Source: Thermoplasmatota archaeon
GTDB taxonomy: Archaea > Thermoplasmatota > Thermoplasmata > UBA10834
Direction of reading: 5' to 3'
Assembly (NCBI GenBank): GCA_030836605.1
Contig: JAUPMC010000036.1
Coordinates: 1 to 12,895, forward strand
Length of the DNA stretch: 12,895 nt
A program made the translations under genes and the position numbers. The first letter of the stretch is position 1, and each line of letters begins with the position of its first letter. Under the pieces are notes generated by a model that was not told the DNA's origin, did no database searches, and saw nothing but the letters and a program-made list of their open reading frames with translations. This document shows, one piece after another, positions 7,187-12,895 of the stretch.

Positions 7187-8515
7187 TTGCCCTCATGGCA
7201 ACACATCACATACTCCGACGAGATAACCCCTGAGATGTTCGGGAAGGAGGTCACGGTAGGCGGCTGGGTCCAGGATGTCAGGAACCTGGGCGGGATATCC
7301 TTCCTTCAGCTGAGGGACTCCAGAGGAGTCATCCAGATCACGACCCTCAAGAAGAGGAGCATGGAGCTCTTCGACCTCGTCGCGTCCATCCCCAGGGAGT
7401 CGGTCGTCCTGGTCACGGGCGAGGCGAAACAGAGCAAGGAGGCCCGCGCGGGGTTCGAGGTCCTGCCATCCAGGATCGACATCCTGAACAAGGCGGAGAC
7501 GCCCCTGCCCCTGGGCGTCGTGGACAAGGTCGGGGCGGACCTGGACACGCGCCTGAACAACCGGTTCATGGACCTGAGGAAGGAGGAGGTCAGGGCGACC
7601 TTCAGGATCAAGTCCATCACGCTCCAGGGCATCAGGGGGTACCTGTCGGCCCAGGGGTTCACGGAGGTCAGCACCCCGAAGATCGTTGCCGCTGGCGCCG
7701 AGGGCGGGTCGACCCTGTTCCAGGTGCGATACTTCGACAGGAACGCCTACCTGGCCCAGAGCCCGCAGCTCTACAAGCAGAACCTGATGGCGACCGGGCT
7801 CGACAGGATATTCGAGATCGCCCCGGCGTTCAGGGCCGAGGCGTCGGATACGATAAGGCACATCGCGGAGTTCGCGTCGCTCGACGTCGAGCTCGCGTTC
7901 ATCAAGTCCTCCGAGGACGTCATGGAGGTCGCCGAGGGGATCGTGGTCAACAGCCTCAATCACGTGCGCGAGCACGCGAAGGCGGAGCTGAAGGCCCTGG
8001 GCGTCGAACTAGGCGAGCCGCTCACGCCCTTCCCGCGCGTCAAGTACGCGGACGCGGTCGAGATGGTCCGGTCGAAGGGCATGAAGCTCGAGCACGGGGA
8101 GGACCTCGGGACCGAGGGCGAGAAGCTCCTCGGGGATGTGATGATGGCCGAGAAGAAAGCCGAACTTTATTTCATCACAGAGTTCCCGACATCACTTAAG
8201 AGAAGCACTTTCTACGCCAAGAGACGCGACGACGACCCCGAGCTGACCGGGTACTTCGACCTTGACTACAAGGGGCAGGAGATCGTGTCCGGCGGACAGA
8301 GGGAGCACAGGTACGACGTGCTCACCGAGCAGATGAGGGAGAACAACCTGAGCCTCGAGTCCTTCGAGTTCTACCTCAAGGCGTTCAGGTACGGCATGCC
8401 CCCGCACGGCGGCTTCGGGTTCGGGGTCGAGAGATACGTGCAGAAGATGCTCGGGCTGCCGAACATCAGGGAGGCGGTCCTATACCCAAGGGACAGGTCG
8501 AGGCTGACGCCGTGA
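7187..8515 (+). CDS. aspS: Aspartyl-tRNA synthetase, archaeal type
   Basis: Class IIb aminoacyl-tRNA synthetase that charges tRNA with aspartate; 442 residues, the normal archaeal length, and it ends RRLTP-like (SRLTP) as in Thermococcus. An N-terminal OB-fold anticodon domain (about 1-105) carries GWVQDVRNLGG. The catalytic domain has LDTRLNNRFMDLR, AQSPQLYKQ, motif 2 FEIAPAFRAE (209-218), GGQREHRY, and motif 3 GGFGFGVER with R416. At the two positions that separate discriminating from non-discriminating archaeal enzymes it has Q29 and R87. The TTG start is chosen because the N-terminus HITYSDEIT matches the family and no in-frame ATG or GTG is available before residue 17; the ATG at 7195 is out of frame. 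The Nudix-like gene overlaps its stop, so the two are probably co-translated. Confidence 0.95.
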   Translation: MPSWQHITYSDEITPEMFGKEVTVGGWVQDVRNLGGISFLQLRDSRGVIQITTLKKRSMELFDLVASIPRESVVLVTGEAKQSKEARAGFEVLPSRIDILNKAETPLPLGVVDKVGADLDTRLNNRFMDLRKEEVRATFRIKSITLQGIRGYLSAQGFTEVSTPKIVAAGAEGGSTLFQVRYFDRNAYLAQSPQLYKQNLMATGLDRIFEIAPAFRAEASDTIRHIAEFASLDVELAFIKSSEDVMEVAEGIVVNSLNHVREHAKAELKALGVELGEPLTPFPRVKYADAVEMVRSKGMKLEHGEDLGTEGEKLLGDVMMAEKKAELYFITEFPTSLKRSTFYAKRRDDDPELTGYFDLDYKGQEIVSGGQREHRYDVLTEQMRENNLSLESFEFYLKAFRYGMPPHGGFGFGVERYVQKMLGLPNIREAVLYPRDRSRLTP

Positions 8516-9021
8516 AGGCGCCGAAGAAGATGCTGGTGGAGCTCCCCACGGCCGACGAGATAGACGAGCTGGCCGTGTCGACGCCCGGCCTCAGCGTCCG
8601 CAAGTTCGAGTACGACGCCGGTGGGGCTGCCGCGAACCTGGACTACGCCCCGTGCAAGGGCCAGGTCGTGCTCGTCATCAGGGGCGAGGCGGGCACCGCG
8701 TTGGTGAGGAGGAAGGGGGAGAAGGGCTGGTCCCTGCCCTCGGGCACCATCAACACGTTCGAGGACATCCCGCAGGCGGCCAAGCGGGTCGCCGCCGAGA
8801 CGTGCGGGGTGCACCTGAGGAGCACGGACCTGGCGGCGATGTACGACGTCGTGCGGCACTACAAGGACGTGACGACCAAGAGGCTGCACATAGTGTACGC
8901 GGCCCTGACGGACGACGAGTGTTCCCACGGCGCCAAGTTCCACAAGGAGGTCCCGGCGTCGATGCTGCTCGACGAGCTGGACAGGACAGCGTTGGATGAC
9001 TGCAGCCAGAAGCAATTATAA
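8512..9021 (+). CDS. Nudix-fold protein with a degenerate Nudix box
   Basis: 169 residues. The centre has the Nudix fold signature, with VVLVIRGEAGTALVRRKGEK and then WSLPSGTINTF, matching the usual WxLPGG. The box GX5EX7REUXEEXGU reads G78, E84, R92, then V93 in place of the conserved Glu, E96, T97 in place of the second Glu of the EE pair, and G99. Two of the metal-binding or catalytic acidic positions are therefore lost, and ordinary nucleoside-diphosphate hydrolysis is doubtful. About 50 N-terminal residues before the fold are not recognised. The GTG start overlaps the aspS stop by 4 bases (GTGA), which implies translational coupling; the last codons contain the promoter of the next gene. 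It could be a binding or regulatory protein. The fold is fairly sure, the function unknown. Confidence 0.75.
   Translation: MKAPKKMLVELPTADEIDELAVSTPGLSVRKFEYDAGGAAANLDYAPCKGQVVLVIRGEAGTALVRRKGEKGWSLPSGTINTFEDIPQAAKRVAAETCGVHLRSTDLAAMYDVVRHYKDVTTKRLHIVYAALTDDECSHGAKFHKEVPASMLLDELDRTALDDCSQKQL
9015..9021 (+). promoter_or_regulatory. TATA box inside the end of the Nudix gene
   Basis: ATTATAA includes the TAA stop of the Nudix-like gene. Its centre is 34 bases before the ATG at 9052, so the predicted start of transcription lies after the alternative GTG at 9031. This favours the ATG as the start of the nuclease gene. Confidence 0.5.
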
Positions 9022-9051
9022 CCCGGCAGCGTGATACATGCGCCGAAGGCG

Positions 9052-9636
9052 ATGGGAAAGATTTTTGAGCGTGAGCTCAAGGGCATCCTGAGTGCCAACG
9101 AGGACGTGCTCTCGAGGGTGACGAAGACCTGCGACACGCAGGAGCGCGTAGGTTACCTCAGGATCCGGGAGAACCCATTCATGGTCATCAGGGCAGCGGG
9201 GTCGTTGGGCGTCGATCTCGTCGCGATAAGGGACGGCATGAGCTTCCCCATCGAGGTGAAGAGCTCCACCGCGGACGTCATGAGGTTCAGCAGGAGCGAG
9301 AAACTCATGATCCAGGCGGAGGACATGATCAGCGACTGCCAGAGAGTCAATCTCGTACCCTTGTACGCGTACAGGTTCAAGGGCCACAGAGGAGATGCCT
9401 GGAGGATGTTCACGTTGGACATGGGCGACCTGGACATGAACATCTATTCAGGGATCCCGAAGATCGTCTACGAGAGGCTTCCCAAGGTGAAGTTCTCAAA
9501 GACTGGGAACTTCATAATGAGGTGGAAGGACGGATGGCCGTTGAGCAAGTTCATCGACCTCACGACAGCACTGGCGGGTAAGAGATGCCAGACGGTCCGC
9601 TCCAACTTCGAGGCTGAGAACGAGAAACGGACCTGA
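9052..9636 (+). CDS. hjc: Hjc-like Holliday junction resolvase, PD-(D/E)xK fold
   Basis: Probable archaeal nuclease cutting four-way DNA junctions during recombination and fork repair; 194 residues from this start. Helix one carries FERE (E6, E8). The PD-(D/E)xK core follows: S51 in IRAAGSLG, D55 in VDLVAI, then E68 and K70 in PIEVKSS, in the order and local spacing of Hjc. Two features differ from typical Hjc of about 120-140 residues. About 25 extra residues (around 17-41) separate the first helix from the core, and the C-terminal part after about residue 110 is longer, with RWKDGWPLSKFIDL. The ATG at 9052 gives the canonical MGKIFEREL start; an in-frame GTG at 9031 would add seven residues but lies too close to the TATA box. 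A related nuclease of another role is possible. Confidence 0.68.
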   Translation: MGKIFERELKGILSANEDVLSRVTKTCDTQERVGYLRIRENPFMVIRAAGSLGVDLVAIRDGMSFPIEVKSSTADVMRFSRSEKLMIQAEDMISDCQRVNLVPLYAYRFKGHRGDAWRMFTLDMGDLDMNIYSGIPKIVYERLPKVKFSKTGNFIMRWKDGWPLSKFIDLTTALAGKRCQTVRSNFEAENEKRT

Positions 9637-9754
9637 CAATAACCCGCGAGAACACGTTCATGGCAGAGGGCTCAACTCGATCTCGTGTCCGTTTCCGGCG
9701 AGGCGAACCTCCGTGTTCGCGGATTGTTTCTTATCCGAGGAGTGCGTTTTGCGT

Positions 9755-9760
9755 CAGGAG
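9755..9760 (+). promoter_or_regulatory. Ribosome binding site of rubrerythrin
   Basis: CAGGAG lies 8 bases before the TTG at 9769 and supports that start over the GTG at 9685, whose extra 28 residues do not resemble the family. The gene's promoter in 9637-9750 is not clear; TTTCTTATC near 9727 is a weak candidate. Confidence 0.65.
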
Positions 9761-9768
9761 TGGTATTC

Positions 9769-10308
9769 TTGAGCAAGACGGAAGAGAACCTGAAGGCCGC
9801 GCTCGCTGGAGAGAGCGAGGCGAGGAACAAGTACAGGAAGTGGGCCGGCGCCGCCACCAAGGAGGGGCACCAGGCGATCGCGAAGATATTCGAGGAGACC
9901 GCAGAGAACGAGTACGAGCACGCAGCCATGATCATGAAGCTCCTCAAGATGGTCGGGACGACGGAGGAGAACCTCAAGAAGGCGGTCGAGGGGGAGACCT
10001 TCGAGTGGAGGAAGATGTACCCCGAGTTCGCCAAGGCAGCTAGGAAGGAGGGGCACAAGGAGGCCGCCGAGTTCTTCGAGCATGTCCAGGGCATCGAGCA
10101 CCACCACGCGAAGAGGTACCAGCTCCTGCTCGACAGGCTCAAGGCCGGCTCGCTCTACAAGTCCGACGAGGAAGAGGTCTGGTTCTGCACGAACTGCGGG
10201 TACATGCACAAGGGCAAGGAGGCCCCGGACGAGTGCCCGAACTGCCAGCACCCGCGCGGGTACTTCAAGAGGATCTGCGACCTCGACTACGACGGGTTCG
10301 AGCTCTGA
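9769..10308 (+). CDS. rbr: Rubrerythrin
   Basis: Non-haem diiron protein that reduces hydrogen peroxide in anaerobes, taking electrons through its own rubredoxin-like iron site; cytosolic. 179 residues. The ferritin-like four-helix bundle (about 1-128) has all the diiron ligands: E17, E48xxH51, E76 and E79, and E110xxH113. The C-terminal rubredoxin-like domain has C140xxC143 and C156xxC159, in that order, as in classic rubrerythrin. The start is TTG with a good Shine-Dalgarno sequence; the product begins SKTEENLKAALAGESEAR, a standard family N-terminus. It stands alone, with no peroxiredoxin, desulfoferrodoxin or rubredoxin gene next to it, and is followed by a strong hairpin. Assignment is very secure. 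Confidence 0.96.
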   Translation: MSKTEENLKAALAGESEARNKYRKWAGAATKEGHQAIAKIFEETAENEYEHAAMIMKLLKMVGTTEENLKKAVEGETFEWRKMYPEFAKAARKEGHKEAAEFFEHVQGIEHHHAKRYQLLLDRLKAGSLYKSDEEEVWFCTNCGYMHKGKEAPDECPNCQHPRGYFKRICDLDYDGFEL

Positions 10309-10321
10309 GAAAACGCGATGT

Positions 10322-10356
10322 GAGGCCGCACGGGCGGGTCAGCCCGTGCGGGCCTC
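10322..10356. terminator. Strong GC hairpin after rubrerythrin
   Basis: The arms GAGGCCGCACGGGC (10322-10335) and GCCCGTGCGGGCCTC (10342-10356) pair in 14 bp with one bulged G at 10352 and a 6-base loop. It begins 13 bases after the rubrerythrin stop. No T-run follows, so it could be a 3'-end stabiliser rather than a terminator. The rest of the gap, 10357-10498, shows nothing recognisable. Confidence 0.5.
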
Positions 10357-10498
10357 GGTTCCTGTCGAGCGATTCAGCACTCATAGGGCTCATCACGGGT
10401 CCGAGGACCTCAGCTGACCCTCTTCTCATCACTCGCGTGCCATGGAAGGCGTTGCCAGTATTTTATTCCGCCCCGCGGGAGGCCGTGTGGCGCACGGG

Positions 10499-10506
10499 TT
10501 AAATAT
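10499..10506 (+). promoter_or_regulatory. TATA box placing a leaderless start for the LysE transporter
   Basis: TTAAATAT, preceded by GG, is centred about 27 bases before the GTG at 10530, which implies a leaderless or nearly leaderless transcript. The ATG at 10513 is out of frame. Confidence 0.65.
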
Positions 10507-10529
10507 CCTCGGATGCCTGTCTTCGCCCA

Positions 10530-11165
10530 GTGACTCCGATCGACAACATCTGGGTGTTCTTCGGGATGGCCATAGTCATATCGTTCTCAGGTGTCATGAT
10601 GCCGGGGCCCGTGCTCGCGGCGACCATAGCGAAAGGCTACAGGGACGAGAAGGCAGGCATCAAGATCGCCCTCGGCCACGGCCTGATAGAGTTCCCGCTC
10701 ATGGCGCTCATAGTCCTCAGCCTGGGGTTCGTGTTCGAGGACGAACGCATCATGCTGGCCATAGGCCTCGTCGGGGGCGCGCTGCTCGTGTTCATGGGCG
10801 TGAAGATGGTGCTCGAGAGGGAGCGGATAGCCGTGACCGGCAAGGACTCGCTCCCCGAGAGCGCCTTCGTGGCCGGGGCGTTGACGACCTCCGCCAACCC
10901 CTACTTCTTCCTATGGTGGGCGACCGTCGGCGCCTTCCTGATCATAAACGCCCAGGAGTTCGGGCTCATCGTCGTCCTCGCGTTCGCCGTGGTCCACTGG
11001 AGCTGCGACCTCGCCTGGTACGCGTTCGCCTCGTTCGCCGTGTTCAGGAGCAGGCACCTGTGGACCCCGCTGGTCCACCAGATAGTCTTCGGGACGTGCG
11101 GGGCCCTGATGGTCCTGTTCGGCGTGTACTTCATCGCGGGCCCGCTCACGGACGTGGACTGGTGA
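10530..11165 (+). CDS. LysE/RhtB-family exporter
   Basis: Membrane protein of 211 residues with about six hydrophobic segments, of the LysE translocator superfamily, which exports amino acids or similar small solutes. The family signature is SGVMMPGPVLAATIAKGY, with PGP at residues 25-27 at the end of the first segment, followed by GIKIALGHGLIEFPLM. A second mark is GALTTSANPYFFLWWATVG in the second half. The GTG start fits the TATA spacing. The stop lies 9 bases from the convergent nadA stop. The substrate is unknown and the neighbours do not reveal it. Confidence 0.88.
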   Translation: MTPIDNIWVFFGMAIVISFSGVMMPGPVLAATIAKGYRDEKAGIKIALGHGLIEFPLMALIVLSLGFVFEDERIMLAIGLVGGALLVFMGVKMVLERERIAVTGKDSLPESAFVAGALTTSANPYFFLWWATVGAFLIINAQEFGLIVVLAFAVVHWSCDLAWYAFASFAVFRSRHLWTPLVHQIVFGTCGALMVLFGVYFIAGPLTDVDW

Positions 11166-11174
11166 CGGGCGGGC

Positions 11175-12080
11175 TCAGCGGCCGGCCCGCAGCATCCTCT
11201 CGAGCGGCAGCCGCGCCTTCTTGATGATGTCGGCCGGCAGCTCTATCCTGTGCTGCGTCTTCACGAGCGAGTCGCGGACGTCCTCGAGGGTTATCTCGCG
11301 CATGTTCGGGCAAGTGGCGTTGGGCACCCCGTAGAACACCTTGCCAGGCGCCTCCTTGGCCAACCTGTGGAGCATGTTGGACTCGGTGCCGATGATGAAC
11401 TCCCTCTTCGGGGACGCCTTGACGTGCTGGATGATGCCCTCGGTCGAGTAAGCGAGGCCGGCGTAGTCTATGACCTCGGGCGTGCACTCGGGGTGGACCA
11501 GTATCTCCGCCGCGGGGTGCTGCTCCTTCAGGCCCTCGAGGTCCTTGACCTTGATGCCCATGTGCGTCGGGCAGTAGCCGGGCCAGAAGACGATCTCCTT
11601 GTCCTTCACGTACCTCTGGACGTACAGGCCCAGGTTCGTGTCCGGTACGAATATGATCTTCGTGTCCGGGAGTGACTGGACGATCTTGACAGCGTTCGCC
11701 GACGTGCAGCAGATGTCGCTCTCGGCCTTCACCTCGGCACTGGTGTTCACGTAGGACACGACGGGCGCCCCCGGGTGCTCCGCCTTCAGCTCCCTGAGCC
11801 CCTTGACGTCGACCATGCCGGCCATGGGGCACTTGGACTTCAGGTTGGGGTGCAGGACGACCTTGTGAGGGTTGAGTATCTTCGCGGACTCGGCCATGAA
11901 GTCCACGCCGCAGAACACGATGACCTTGGCGCTCGTCTTGCTCGCCTGGACCGAGAGGCCGTACGAGTCCCCCAGGAAGTCCGAGACCTCCTGGACCTCC
12001 TTCCTCTGGTAGTTGTGGCCAAGTATGACAGCGTTCTTCCGTTCCTTCAGCCCGACTATCTCCATCTGAAGAGCGTCCAT
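11175..12080 (-). CDS. nadA: Quinolinate synthase
   Basis: Condenses iminoaspartate with dihydroxyacetone phosphate to quinolinate in de novo NAD synthesis; a 4Fe-4S enzyme of the cytosol. 301 residues, the usual archaeal length. Three pseudo-symmetric domains are visible: GHNYQRKEVQEVSDFLGDS (21-39), FCGVDFMAESAKIL (56-69), SYVNTSAEVKAESDICCTSAN (109-129), FVPDTNLG, WPGYCPTHMG, VHPECTPEV, GTESNML and NATCPNMREIT. The three cluster ligands are C84, C170 and C257, matching the known spacing. The ATG at 12080 is chosen over farther upstream in-frame starts because it begins the family N-terminus and sits 33 bases from a TATA box. nadB/aspartate dehydrogenase and nadC are not adjacent. It converges on the LysE gene. 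Confidence 0.96.
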   Translation of the reverse strand: MDALQMEIVGLKERKNAVILGHNYQRKEVQEVSDFLGDSYGLSVQASKTSAKVIVFCGVDFMAESAKILNPHKVVLHPNLKSKCPMAGMVDVKGLRELKAEHPGAPVVSYVNTSAEVKAESDICCTSANAVKIVQSLPDTKIIFVPDTNLGLYVQRYVKDKEIVFWPGYCPTHMGIKVKDLEGLKEQHPAAEILVHPECTPEVIDYAGLAYSTEGIIQHVKASPKREFIIGTESNMLHRLAKEAPGKVFYGVPNATCPNMREITLEDVRDSLVKTQHRIELPADIIKKARLPLERMLRAGR

Positions 12081-12109
12081 CGTCCCGGGCCGAGTTATCA
12101 AGACGCCCG

Positions 12110-12116
12110 TATTAAT
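12110..12116 (-). promoter_or_regulatory. TATA box for nadA
   Basis: The minus strand reads GGATTAATACGGG; ATTAATA is centred 33 bases before the ATG at 12080, giving a leader of about 7 bases at most. Confidence 0.55.
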
Positions 12117-12256
12117 CCTTTGCAGCAGACACCGTATCTGAGGACCTGCCGGCGTTCCGGTCATTGTCAACGTTTCGCCGCCCCGACCGTGATTCTGACA
12201 ACCGGACATCACCAGGGCCAGCCATACTGGTGGAGAATCCTGTTATGTCACGAACA

Positions 12257-12264
12257 TTCAAATA
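12257..12264 (+). promoter_or_regulatory. TATA box for the korDA operon
   Basis: TTCAAATA, continuing to TATCG, is centred 34 bases before the ATG at 12295, again close to leaderless. The stretch between it and the nadA promoter (12117-12256) shows nothing recognisable. Confidence 0.55.
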
Positions 12265-12294
12265 TCGTACGGCCAATGGCGCGGAACGAGCACG

Positions 12295-12537
12295 ATGAGG
12301 ACCGTAATAGACCTCAAGTACTGCAAGGGATGCAACATCTGCGTCTACATCTGCCCCAAGAAGTGCTATTCCAAGGGGGCGGACCTTTCCGAGCGAGGCT
12401 ACTTCGCCGCCGTCGTCAGTTCCCCTGAGAGCTGCTACAACCACAAGCGTGAGGGGAAGCTCATCTGCGAGCTGTGCACGCTCAGCTGCCCGGACCAGGC
12501 CATATCCTGGAAGGCCGAGGAGGAGGAGAAGAAGTGA
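12295..12537 (+). CDS. korD: 2-oxoacid:ferredoxin oxidoreductase, delta (ferredoxin) subunit
   Basis: Small 4Fe-4S protein of 80 residues passing electrons from the 2-oxoacid (probably 2-oxoglutarate) oxidoreductase to ferredoxin. The first cluster motif is complete: C10xxC13xxC16xxxC20P. In the second motif C58xxC61xxxC65P is present, but the expected first cysteine at position 55 is Lys; C47, further upstream, may replace it. The acidic-lysine C-terminus also encodes the ribosome binding site of the next gene. It overlaps korA by 4 bases. The context identifies it as a Kor/Vor/Por-type delta subunit; the choice of Kor rests on the neighbouring alpha subunit. Confidence 0.88.
   Translation: MRTVIDLKYCKGCNICVYICPKKCYSKGADLSERGYFAAVVSSPESCYNHKREGKLICELCTLSCPDQAISWKAEEEEKK
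12517..12528 (+). promoter_or_regulatory. Ribosome binding site of korA inside korD
   Basis: A purine run, GAGGAGGAGGAG, encodes the Glu-rich tail of KorD and ends 5 bases before the korA GTG. With the GTGA overlap it supports coupled translation of the two subunits. Confidence 0.6.
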
Positions 12538-12895
12538 CGCTCGCGCCGGGGGAGTACTTCGTCCAGGGGAACGAGGCGTGCACCGAGGCCTCGCTCGCGG
12601 CCGGCCTGAAGTTCTTCGCGGGTTACCCGATCACGCCGTCCACCGAGATAGCCGAGGGTCTGGCCAAGAAGCTGCCCGAGGCCGGGGGCGCGTTCCTCCA
12701 GATGGAGGACGAGATAGCCTGCATATCCGCGGTCATAGGCGCCTCGTGGGGAGGGGCGAAGTCCATGACGGCCACCTCTGGGCCAGGGTTCTCGCTCATG
12801 CAGGAGGCCATAGGGTACGCGGCCATGACGGAGACGCCAATCGTTATCGTGAACGTCATGAGGGGCGGGCCGTCGACCGGTCAGCCGACGAGGGC
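12534..12895 (+). CDS. korA: 2-oxoglutarate:ferredoxin oxidoreductase, alpha subunit, 3' end cut by window edge
   Basis: Alpha subunit of the thiamine-diphosphate enzyme that oxidises a 2-oxoacid, CoA and ferredoxin to acyl-CoA, CO2 and reduced ferredoxin, or runs in reverse. Only the first 120 residues are in the window; the frame is open to the end. Seen: YFVQGNEACTEASLAAGLKF, AGYPITPSTEIAE, LQMEDEIACISAVIGASWGG, TSGPGFSLMQEAIGYA and MRGGPSTGQPT, the last typical of KorA rather than pyruvate enzymes. The GTG start overlaps the korD stop. KorB and perhaps KorC should follow outside the window. Substrate preference between 2-oxoglutarate and branched-chain 2-oxoacids remains open. Confidence 0.9.
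   Translation, partial: MTLAPGEYFVQGNEACTEASLAAGLKFFAGYPITPSTEIAEGLAKKLPEAGGAFLQMEDEIACISAVIGASWGGAKSMTATSGPGFSLMQEAIGYAAMTETPIVIVNVMRGGPSTGQPTR

Noticed and set aside
9685..9768. A longer rubrerythrin starting at GTG 9685.
   Set aside because: The 28 extra residues do not resemble the family, and the TTG at 9769 has a good Shine-Dalgarno sequence and the standard N-terminus.
10357..10498. Possible tRNA or small RNA in the gap before the LysE gene.
   Set aside because: No cloverleaf, TPsiC-like arm or conserved RNA motif could be found by eye.
11169..11190. A 6-bp inverted repeat (GCGGGC/GCCCGC) between the LysE and nadA stops, considered as a shared terminator.
   Set aside because: The stem is short with a 10-base loop, such repeats are common at this GC content, and no T-run is present on either strand.
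10442..11224. A 260-codon plus-strand frame overlapping the LysE gene in another frame.
   Set aside because: Arg/Gly/Pro-rich shadow; the LysE frame carries the membrane segments and family signature.
12081..12212. A longer NadA starting at 12212 on the minus strand.
   Set aside because: The extension spans the TATA box at 12110-12116, and the ATG at 12080 gives the usual family length.

Overview
The window reads as ordinary chromosomal DNA from a GC-rich archaeon, most likely in the Thermoplasmatota or a near relative. Domain Archaea is well supported; the phylum is only an inference. The evidence is an archaeal-type bifunctional fructose-1,6-bisphosphate aldolase/phosphatase, an ADP-forming acyl-CoA synthetase alpha subunit, an archaeal-type aspartyl-tRNA synthetase, an Hjc-like resolvase and ferredoxin-dependent 2-oxoacid oxidoreductase genes. 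Arg is mostly AGG and ATA is common for Ile. TATA-like boxes sit about 27-35 bases before several start codons. Rubrerythrin and the ferredoxin-dependent oxidoreductase suggest an anaerobic or microaerophilic life. AT-rich DNA is almost confined to promoters.

Layout, left to right: (1) 1-1101, minus: gluconeogenic FBP aldolase/phosphatase, cut at its C-terminus by the window edge. (2) 1324-3351, plus, divergent from it: a soluble multidomain sensor histidine kinase with no response regulator beside it. (3) 3428-4879, plus: alpha subunit of ADP-forming acetyl/acyl-CoA synthetase. (4) 4914-5804, plus: EamA-type transporter, convergent with (5) 5801-7051, minus: CPA2-type cation/proton antiporter; their stop codons overlap in one CTAG. 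(6) 7187-9636, plus: aspartyl-tRNA synthetase, a degenerate Nudix protein overlapping it by 4 bases, and an Hjc-like nuclease. (7) 9769-10308, plus: rubrerythrin, followed by a strong hairpin. (8) 10530-11165, plus: LysE-type exporter, convergent with (9) 11175-12080, minus: quinolinate synthase. (10) 12295-12895, plus: korD and the start of korA, opening a 2-oxoacid:ferredoxin oxidoreductase operon cut by the window end.

Together the genes cover gluconeogenesis, acyl-CoA/acetate energy metabolism, ferredoxin reduction, NAD biosynthesis, translation, recombination, peroxide defence and transport. No gap reaches 300 bases; the largest (1102-1323, 10309-10529, 12081-12294) hold promoters, one hairpin and otherwise nothing recognisable. 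I see no tRNA, rRNA, CRISPR array, insertion sequence, attachment site or origin. I do not see a new multi-gene system. The points most worth a second look are the eroded Nudix box in the aspS operon, the cysteine-bearing PAS domain of the orphan kinase, the unusual anticodon-discriminating residues of AspRS, and an insertion in the Hjc-like nuclease.
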